A DNA stretch of 64,000 bases from Lampris incognitus (taxonomy: Eukaryota; Chordata; Actinopteri; Lampriformes; Lampridae): the NCBI RefSeq assembly GCF_029633865.1, contig NC_079223.1:4538521-4602520 (forward strand). Direction: 5' to 3'. Shown piece by piece: positions 55,466 to 64,000 of this stretch. Position 1 is the stretch's first letter. The number at the start of each line of letters is the position of its first letter. A program made the translations under genes and the position numbers. The notes below the pieces were generated by a model. The model was not told the DNA's origin. It made no database searches and saw only the letters and a list, made by a program, of their open reading frames with translations.

Positions 55466-56183
55466 ACAGCTAGGAGAGTGCAGCCAGTGGGCTGCAGACC
55501 TCCACCAGGTGTAGCTCGCTGCCTTCCCCGGTGGTCGGACGTGGAGACAAACCACCCTTTTGTCGCCTAGTGGGCGGAGGGCCCGTGTGAGAAGACGTCA
55601 GATGTGTTAAACCGTCGCAGTTCTCAAGATGTAAAACGAACGGAGGCGAGAAAACGTAGCTCAGCCGCGGGAAACGCGTTCCTGTCGCTGCCGAGAGGGT
55701 TTCCAGCTGTGGCGGTGATTCATCCTCCTCTTGACCTTGAGGTTTAGTAGCAGCTTTACCGCTGGAGTCTATGGGGGTTCGGCGTGCCAGTCCCCTCGTG
55801 ACGTCAGTCAAGTGGACACGGCAGCGATGTGAATGGAGTGGAGTACTGTGGTCCGTCCGGTGTGTATTGGTTGGCTAAGCTAACCACAAGTAAGCTAACC
55901 ACAAGTAAGCTAACCACAAGGGACCCAACGCACAGAAGCCGTTTAACGTGCTTTAGTCCTGCTCTGCTAGGCACTGCCGTAAACCAGGATATGGTCTGAC
56001 CCCCTCCTCCGGGGGTCACTCGCTATCATGTACTCTAACCTACGACACATCAGTACCCCCCCCCCCCACCACCCCTTCACAACATTCAGTTTTCAGATGT
56101 AAACACTGATGAATGAACAGGTTAACTTTTCTTTCTTTCTTTTTTTTGAATCTTAGAAAGAAAGAAAACTACACCCCACTACC

Positions 56184-56215
<32 letters not shown>

Positions 56216-56278
56216 CAGTTTAAAACGTTTATTTGGGAAGGGACAGTGCACATTAATCAACATTTGGGGAAAAAATCT
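55466..56278. other. khdrbs2 upstream intron; (GTT)n at 56186-56215
   Basis: A (GTT)n tract and a triplicated TAAGCTAACCACAAG-type 15-bp repeat at 55872-55920. No gene recognised. Confidence 0.5.
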
Positions 56279-56286
56279 AAATGTAC

Positions 56287-59200
56287 TAGGGCTGGGCGAC
56301 ATGGCCTTAAAATAAAATCTCCCATTTTTTCACACCAAACTCGATTTACGGTTTTAATCGATTTTTTTTCCTTCTTAAAAACACACAACAAATAACAAAG
56401 AAATTATTCAAAGCAAGTTTTGCTTTTATTTTGTTTTGATTTTCCCTTTCGGGATTAGAACAAAACTTCCCCCCTTAGGGTTAAAGTGCAACAAAACACA
56501 GGACTTGAAACAAGCGTGTAAACAAGATGGCAGGCCCTGCCCTTGTCAACAACAGCAACAATGTAACATTTCAGCAGCACCTTTCTACTGGCTTCAAACA
56601 ACGTCCCAACGTACAGGGACCTAATCTCCCAGTTTGGAAAACATGCCTCAGAAAATGTTCCCCTCTCTGACAGTGATACCGTGCACCTTCAACCCAATGT
56701 AAAACCAAACATGAAAGTGCTTCCTCTTGGAAAGAAAAAGGGTTTCTGATAAAACACTTTTTGAAAACATAAATTTAACATGTCAGATTACATGCCGTTA
56801 CAACAGTAGATAATTTTCCCCACTGGGATTGATACAGTGCAAACAAGACTTTCCTTTAAGTTCACATGTTGTGCATTTAAACGAAGGTGCCTCTTGTATA
56901 CAACAATTATTTTGAATCCTTGAATATGTGTACAAAATCAAAACATCTGCATGCATTGCATAGTCAACATCAAATGTTAGTAAATGTACAGGACGTGAGG
57001 TGCTTGCAATGCTGTCTTTAGTTTTTTTTTTTTACAAATTCTTGGCAAGGAATACAAGCCTGTGTACTACCTCTGGCTTGAGGCATGCCCTGTTGCCTGT
57101 AACTGCCACCCCCCACACTAAAAACCCTCTCTGACGGGGTACTTGTAGCAGGGATAGAAAGGTATTTCTTGGCCAGATTACTGAGCCTTGGGAAGTTTGG
57201 ATCGTGGCGCTTCCACCACTGAAGTGGATCAATATGTGGGTCTGCCTCAGGGGTCAACAGGTAGGTTGCCAGCTCAGTCTCTATGTTCCCTGCCTCTGAC
57301 TGGTGGGGAGACGGCAGTGGCACATTCTTCTTGAAGAAGGAAGCTAAAGTCGTTTTCTTATTCGGAGGAGGCTGTGCTTCTTGACACACCTGCACAGCTG
57401 GACCAGGCTGCTGTGGTGTACTCTTTTCAGCAGGCACAGGCAGAGACATCAGCTCAGGCAGAGACATCAGCTCAGTGACAGCCCTTTTGTTGACTTGTTC
57501 CACCTTGCCTGGGTCAATGTAGGTTGTTGGGAACCTGGGGTCCATCAGGGAAGACATGTCTAAGAGTTCATCCGTCACAGGGTTGCTGTATTTGTCATCA
57601 AGGTAGCGAAGAATGTTTGTTTTTGTAGTTTCAGTGAGCTCGGTGTCTTCCTCCTCAGGCTGTAGGAGACTGGTTTTGAACAAATGGAGCACCCGCCGGT
57701 TTAATGTAGGAAACGCTAACATAGGCCTCCCCGGACAGGGCCTCAGTAAGGTCTTGGAGTGGTCTGACAGCTTTATTTATGGACTCTGAAACATCAGTGT
57801 CTTGCCAAGTGGGCACGAGATGCCGACGTTTCCTGTCTGAGCCCAGGACACGGGCCATGGCCTTCTCCTCTTCCAGAAATCTCTGTGTCATTTTTTGTCG
57901 TGAACCCCATCTGGTCGGGGACTCGGTTATTAGCTGATGAGACCAAGCTCAGTCTGTACTTCACCCATCTCTCTCCTTTGTTTCCAGCGATACTAGGAAA
58001 AGGCAGCAACAGCCTTTATACAAACCCCAGTGGCACGTCCAGTCCGTGGGTCCTTCACACCATTCTCTGATAATAAATAAATAAAGACAACACAAACAAA
58101 ACCGTTTTTGCTGTGGCATGAACTACATTCACACACTTACTCTTCAGCGTGTCACAACAAGTCTTTTTACACATTTCAACATTTTATTGACGCAAACGAA
58201 AGACACACAAACACAGGGCATGTGTACCATTATGATGAATCGCGCCTGTACATTTAGAGTAAATGTATTAAATTGATTAAAATGCATTAATCATGAGTTG
58301 TGCATGTAAACATCATGCATTAAGGGGGCTTGTAGCACCCAATGATGTAATAACTTCCTGATAATGTAATAACTGATCGAAAATGTAATGAAACTCAATA
58401 ATGTAATAAATGGTAAATAGTAATTGCAATAACATGTCCTGACTGGCATTGTAATAACATGTTTACTGATAAAGTAATATCTTATTACGTCACTGGGAAT
58501 TAAATACATTTTCAGGTCGACCATTTTTTCCACATCACTTGAATGCGTCATTAGCCTCCTACCTATAGCGCTGTGCAGGCTATGTCCAAAGCCCTGGAGG
58601 TGGGCCACTCGCTGTCTTTGAGAGCTTTGGTTATGTCGGTGCCACTGCCTGTTGTCATGCAGATGAGTCGGTCTTCAGCAAGGTTGCAGGAGTTCAGAGC
58701 ATCTTCTAGGCCCTGGGTAATTAGCTCTCTTTAGCGATCCCCAGGGAAACACGCTGTTTGGAGACAGACGCTTCGCACAGTCCAGCTGTTGTTGATAAAA
58801 TGTCCAGTCAAACTCATGTCGGGCTGCATGGTTCGGCTGGACCCTAAAAGTCTGTTGTGGTGGACTAAAACGACCCCTCCTGCAGCTCTCTAGCCATCTT
58901 TTCCCATGTGCAGTTGTGCAGGTGGGGCAAGGCAACTCCGGCAAAATACTTGCGGCTTGGTAGGACATACTTGGGATGGGAAGTGTTTAACATGTGGGTA
59001 AAGCCCGGCTTTCCCACAGTGTACATGGGGACCATGTCTGTAGCCATATGCAGCGCGACTGCATCAGTAAGAGTTTTCCACCGCGTTCCTTTCTTGTCGT
59101 AAGGGACACAATGTGAAAAGGACTCGGCTAATGTGGATTGTTTTTTGGCAGGTGTTTGTGGGCTGTGGTCTTGTGGATCTCATTTCTCCCACTCCGCTGC

Positions 59201-59564
59201 AGGCCTCTGCTTTAGGTGCTGAAATACATTCGTCGTGCTGCTGCTGCTGCTGCTGCTGCCTTTAGAGCAAACTGTGCAGTAGGTCGTGGTTTGTTTGCTG
59301 TCGGACGCCACAAAACCAAACCAGTTCCACATCACCGAGGTCACCGTGCCCTTTTTGGGGACGAGCTCATCCTTGCTTGCTGCCATGTGCATTTGTGGAG
59401 AAGCGGGGGGAGGGGGGCAGCGGGGCAGCTCGCTCTGACCTACGGGAGCTCAAGAGGAGCGCCGGCGGCGGAAGTTCACGAGAAAATCGATTTTCATTCA
59501 AATTAAATCGTCCTTAATTACAAATTCGAATTAATCGATAAAATCGATTTATCGCCCAGCCCTA
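56287..59564 (-). mobile_element. hAT DNA transposon, near full length
   Basis: 3,278 bp with terminal inverted repeats TAGGGCTGGGCGA at both ends and a perfect 8-bp target-site duplication AAATGTAC (56279-56286, 59565-59572). It carries a decayed transposase on the minus strand. Segment 58080-58560 is AT-rich, with TGTAATAA repeated, and looks non-coding, perhaps a later insertion or decay. Confidence 0.95.
57018..59392 (-). pseudogene. ZBED-type hAT transposase, broken
   Basis: Order on the minus strand: BED zinc finger at 59392-59180 (SVMWNWFGF, YCTVC, VFQHLKQRP) with a poly-Ser run from (GCT)n; a middle region at 59047-58865 (PGFTHMLNTSHPKY); a catalytic-core remnant near 58680-58560 (ICMTTGSGTD, GHSLHSAIG); EEEKAMARVLGSDRKRRHLV and ALSGEAYVSVSY at 57891-57730; and the C-terminal dimerisation domain at 57722-57018 (FPRLSNLAKKYLSIPATSTP, SERVFSVGG). 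At least three frame changes and several stops separate the pieces. Where this family has Asp in the TTDSG-like motif this copy shows Gly, so a catalytic residue seems lost. Not functional. Confidence 0.85.
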
Positions 59565-59758
59565 AAATGTACCCGAGTTAGCCAATAGGCTAGTTTCCAT
59601 CGGCAGTCCCCTTTGCCTGATGTTGTTAGGCATCCTAGGATAATAAAATTGTGCAAAAAAATAAACAAACAACATAGTTCAAATACAATACAAGAGCAAA
59701 CAAACAAGAATATATATATATAGAATATACAAATAATGTAGAAAAAGATAATAAAGAT

Positions 59759-59893
59759 AATCCATCCATCCATCCATCGTCTTAACCGCTTATCCTGCTC
59801 TCAGGGTGGCGGGGATGCTGGAGCCTATCCCAGCAGTCATTGGGCGGCAGGCGGGGAGACACCCTGGACAGGCCGGCAGGCCATCACAGGGCT
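59759..59893 (-). mobile_element. SINE family B, 5'-truncated
   Basis: CCATCCATCCATCGTCTTAA to GGCAGGCCATCACAGG. AAAGATAATAAAGATAAT before and TAATGAAGATAATATAG after suggest a target-site duplication. Confidence 0.9.
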
Positions 59894-59959
59894 AATGAAG
59901 ATAATATAGAAAATAATTTACATAAAAAAGCAAACATACAACACAGCTAATGTACAATA

Positions 59960-60970
59960 CAGTTAAACAACATGTTAAAGGTGTGTGCGAATAGCATCAA
60001 TGTTGACATTGTTGGTTCTTAATAAGCCATTTCTTGACATTACACTTAAAAGAATAATAGGATGGGGACTTTCTAATTGATTGTGGTCCTGAGTTCCAAG
60101 GTGTGACGCTCTAAAGGAGAAGGCGGTCTGACTAGATGCAGTTCTCCTGATTGGGATTGTGCAGTCCCCTCTAGCTGCACCTCTAGTAGCTCTGTTTGTG
60201 GTAGATTTGAAGTTGATGAAGCTGGACAGAGGAGGAGGAGCTAAACCATGCATGATCTTCTAAACTAGGCAGACATTTTTGTATTTGATGAGGTTTTCCT
60301 AACTAAGTAGATTGCACTTTTTTAGAATATGGCAATGATGAAAAGTGAATGGCTTCTTGTCTAAGGTTTTGAGTGCTCGTTTGTATGATTCCAGGCTTCT
60401 TGTCTAAGGTTTTGAGTGCTCGTTTGTATAATGATTCCAGTGGTTTTAATGTTGTAGAGTGTGTGTTAGACCAGCTAATCAGACAATCGGTGATGTATAG
60501 TAGGCAACCATTGAGTGGAAGTATATCTTTGCTGCCTCCGTTGATAGGAAGACTCTGGTAAACCTGAAATTTGCCAAACTAAACTTTACTTTATTGCAGA
60601 CCCTTTTTATCTGGGTTTTGAAGCTGAGGTCTGAATCTAGTATGTGTAATCTTAAGTATTTGCATTCTGAGACAACTTGTAGTCTCTCTCCCTGGATGAG
60701 AATATCTTGCTCTACATTTATGCTGTTGCCTTTTGACACTGATGAGCCTGAAGTTAGTGGTGAGATGAGGGTCACCGCCTTTGAGTATAGGGGTTACAAC
60801 TGCAGACTTCCATGAGTTGGGAAATCTCGCTTGTCCCAATGAGGTATTAATAATATGTGTTAGCAGTTTAGCTGTTGAGGAGTTGATGAATTGAGGAGTT
60901 TGTATTTTTGTAACAAAAATCCATAGGCCCCCCCCAATGTCCTGGGCTCCCCAAAGTCCGTACAACGCAA
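59960..60970 (-). mobile_element. L2/CR1-like LINE fragment, internally deleted
   Basis: The minus strand encodes, in broken frames: FPNSWKSAVVTPILKGGDPH (60850-60790), then after a jump that removes the catalytic core VVSECKYLRLHILDSDLSFK and NKVKFSLANFRFTRV (60690-60560), and finally HGLAPPPLSSFI and RASHLGTQ (60250-60090). The reverse transcriptase core between the first two blocks is missing. A ~46-bp tandem duplication (GGCTTCTTGTCTAAGGTTTT) lies at 60351-60440. Confidence 0.75.
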
Positions 60971-61712
60971 AGGTATGGCCTGTAAAATGCAGCTACAAGT
61001 CAAGCTGCTCAGGAGGCCTGACAGTCTGCTTAGTTGCTCAGTCCGCACAACTTCAACAAATTCAAAGTATAACCACAATATTACAAGTGCACTGCCTTCA
61101 ATTCTGTAAGAAAAATGTGCACATCAACCTGGAGCGGAAATTCAAATCAGATGTCTTTTTTTCAAACATACCAAAATGGCAAGGCATAAATAATAATAAA
61201 AAAAACAAAACAACAAATGATAAAAATAAAACCAGAAGAAATCAACAAAAAGAATTCTCAATAGAGAGTCCAACAACAAATATATGTTGGACAACGAGCA
61301 GGAGGAAGGTACTACTTAACAGGAGGACGTTGCTACAACCTCCTAAATGCCACCTCACTCAAGAGACTCGTGGCAGCCTTCTCGCAAAATCCATCCAGTA
61401 ATTTAGTCCGTTTGGGAGAAAAGGGCGGGGGGGCGGTTGAGAATCCTATCAGATTCATAAAAACCATGAAATAGATCGGTAACAAGATCATCAGTAGCTG
61501 TGAATGCGGTGGCTCTGAAGCTTAGTTCGCTCAAAACCCACCAAAGTCTCAAGCTCAAAGTTTTAATCAGTTTGCAGCTTCAACGAAAGGCTAGCAGCAC
61601 CACCAGTGCCGGTCCAGGTAGCTGTGATGTGTTTAGACGACGTAGGAAATCCCTGCTCGGGCCCCCAAGAAAAGAAGTATTTGAATTCAGATACATTTCA
61701 GGTATACTTCAG
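60971..61712. other. no feature recognised
   Basis: A-rich sequence; nothing identified. Confidence 0.4.
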
Positions 61713-61814
61713 TTTCCATCCATCCATTATCCAAACTGCTTATCCTGCTCTCAGGGTCGTGGGAATGCTGGAGCCTATGCCAGCAGTCATTGGGGGGCAG
61801 GCGGGGAGACACCC
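61713..61814 (-). mobile_element. SINE family B, 3' end only
   Basis: CCATCCATCCATTATCCAAA to GGGGAGACACCCTGGA; about 100 bp. Confidence 0.9.
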
Positions 61815-62615
61815 TGGAATAGTATTAAATTTAGTAAATTTAATACTTCAATTTAACTATGAAAAACAAATTATGAATTTGATTTTGGCAGAGCCAGCAG
61901 AGAAGGCCCTGACAGTCCACCACTGGGTATTTCCAATTCATTTCATCATCTGGTAGGTTGAGTTGGAGTATGAAATGAATAGTAAGTGAGATCAGCGGGG
62001 TTTTCCTCATACATCAGAGCGACAGAAGCCATTACTACATTTGCCTATGCAAATAACCTGAAACCAACATTTTCAACAGTTTTGCTTGTGTATGGAACAC
62101 AACTGCCTTGTGATGCTGATGCTTTTTCTTCACTGATAACTACATACCATCATTCCATGGCAGATAATGTAGTGGATAAAGCCGTGTTCATTATTTTGTC
62201 GATACTGACAGATACAGACTAATTTCCTGTAACCACTTCTAAATTAGCTATAAAACCATTGTAGCTGAATATTTCATTATGCCCTATTAAGATCGTTAGG
62301 CATGAAAAGTTAAATTATGATTCCTGATTTTGGTCGAGCTTTAAAAGAGCCTTTGGTAACTTACCCATACTAATTTGCATCAACAATTGTTTTTCTCCCA
62401 GAGATCACAAAGGTTAAGCTTAGTGTGGAGGATTCATATTGTTCAGGGCTGGCTCAGATCTGGCCTGATTGTTAACTAGCATGAATATGTGAACATGTAT
62501 GGGTTAAGTTAACTGGATTACTTTTGCATGCCAAAAGATGGTGTGTTTAATTTCCGTTCACACTGAACAAACCAAAACAAATGCCAAATTTTGGGACTTT
62601 TTTTTTTAACTTTCT
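61815..62615. other. no feature recognised
   Basis: AT-rich; no exon of the upstream KH region was found here. Confidence 0.4.
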
Positions 62616-62623
62616 CTATAAAC

Positions 62624-63243
62624 CAGTGGCGGCTGGTGCTAAAGATTTGGGGGGGGGGGCGCCGTTTACCTTGGTGCAGCACACCTGACAGCCGCTTTAA
62701 TGTCCACACAGTCACAGAGTTATTAAGAAGGACAATGTAGCCTATAGATTTTATCAGGGTTGGTAGGCGGTGGATGATTGACAGTCGAGACGAGGCGTGG
62801 TGGTGGGTGTGAACATGATTGACAGCCACGAGAATTGTCCAATCACATTAGATCAAAAAACATTAAAACAATACCAATTCACTGCCAATAAAAGTGGGAG
62901 TGTCGGGGCAGCACAGAACTGTGCCCCCTGGAAAATCTGACAAAACCAATCAGACAGCAGCCTCAGGTCACCTGCTCGCCACAAGTTTGGGGGCTTACAT
63001 AAGGTCTGGTTTGGCCGGCGCCCCTCACCCAGGAAGTATATGTGTTCAGACAGAAATCAACCAAATACCATTTGAACCAATATTTAATGCTGCTGACAGA
63101 CGCTCACAGACTGACAACACTTTTATTTCATCATTATTTGCATTATACCACTAAATTATATTTAACACGTTCAAGTAGATTTTCATCTCTTGATATTTGA
63201 AGGGGGCGGCGCCCCAGCGCCCTGTACTGGCCAACTGCCACTG
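62624..63243. mobile_element. non-autonomous hAT-type element, 620 bp
   Basis: Ends CAGTGGCGGCTGGTG and, reversed, CAGTGGCAGTTGGCC; perfect 8-bp target-site duplication CTATAAAC (62616-62623, 63244-63251). It includes a G11 run and a GC-rich GGCGCC block near each end. No transposase. Confidence 0.93.
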
Positions 63244-63251
63244 CTATAAAC

Positions 63252-64000
63252 TGCAACAGCCCACAACAAGATATACCCTAATTCAACATAGAAAATGGGC
63301 GGAAATGCTGCAAAATGAAAAGGAGAAAATATGCTGCAATGGCACTGAATTTACCATGTGTGATAGTACATAAAGTATTCATGTGGTGAGCTGATTTAAA
63401 ACGGGAAATTAATGATTTTGACGAAAACAAAACAAAAACCATGACTTCTGTAACATAAAACGGATGTACTTCGCTTGATTTAAAATATATGAAAAAAAGC
63501 CTTAAGCACTGTCTTGTTTTGAAGGACACTGGCAGAACTCTTAATTGGAACGCTGGGAGCTTATCCAAAGCACAACAAATCTGCACGAGCTGGCAGAAGC
63601 TGTCTGTTGACAGAGGCGTTAATGAGGGGATACATGAGTGAAATCCATTTGGAGTCTGCAGAGGTCAGGTTATTTTGCTTGAGATTAATTCTGCTCGTGC
63701 ATGTCCTTGTCCAAGCATTGCGTCTTTCAAATTGCCTAAGTTATTTTTTTGTTTGCTATTGCTGTGCATTATTTCCATTCTTTTAAGGCTCCACCCATCA
63801 AACCTGCACCTCTAAGACCTTGGGGTGTTTAAGTACCCGATTTGATTTCATTGCCTCAGTATTGTCAACAACCATGCAAATGCAATAATACTTCCCAAAT
63901 GGAAAAAAAGATTACATGATGAACAATTAAAAGTCAATTCCAACACCTCAATAAGATCTCATTGTCATGGTCCTGCTGGGATAATTGGCATGGTGTAAAG
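63252..64000. other. no feature recognised
   Basis: AT-rich, presumably still khdrbs2 intron. Confidence 0.4.

Overview
This is eukaryotic, almost certainly teleost fish, genomic DNA. Five GT-AG exons on the minus strand join in frame into the C-terminal ~181 residues of a KHDRBS2 (SLM-1)-type STAR RNA-binding protein. Almost everything else is fish-type repeat DNA: tRNA-derived SINEs, Rex3/RTE-, L2- and Penelope-like retroelement pieces, Ty3/gypsy LTR material, Tc1 and hAT DNA transposons, minisatellites and microsatellites. There are no operons, ribosome binding sites or bacterial features, and I cannot name the species.

Layout. Positions 1-26.3 kb are probably the 3' flank of the gene: a decayed gypsy integrase and LTR start (1-1586), a 98/107-bp satellite (1938-2560), minisatellites at 3.9-4.4 and 5.24-5.5 kb, Rex3-like LINE tails (6.5-7.3 and 12.2-12.8 kb), split RTE-like LINE pieces (14.0-14.5 and 15.95-16.15 kb), a truncated U4 snRNA retropseudogene (18.16 kb) and many SINEs. 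Positions 26.3-64 kb hold the gene and its introns: terminal coding exon 26604-26698, then 32400-32458, 33059-33141, 48627-48807 and 53435-53562. The KH-domain exons must lie beyond 64 kb. The introns contain a 418-bp palindrome, a MITE-like element with duplicated tRNA-like modules (27528-28079), a Tc1 element with two nonsense codons (30103-31738), a solo LTR inside a GATA microsatellite (39704-40127), two small hAT-type elements (50800-51044, 62624-63243), a near full-length but dead hAT element (56287-59564) and an L2-like LINE fragment (60 kb).

Two SINE families dominate. Family A (about 430 bp, 16 pieces) has a tRNA-like head with A box TAGCGTAGCGG and B box GGTTCGAATCC, and ends near AATTGGGGAGAAAAAGGGG. 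Family B (about 350 bp, 9 pieces) has A box TGGCGCAGTGG, an internal CA/TG tract and a GGAT-repeat tail. Several insertions keep recognisable target-site duplications, so their boundaries are exact. I found no self-contained novel system. The most informative signals are the KHDRBS2 exons, the U4 retropseudogene, the palindrome close to the last exon, the tRNA-bearing MITE, and a SINE whose internal 24-bp expansion made nine consensus TGAGTCA motifs.
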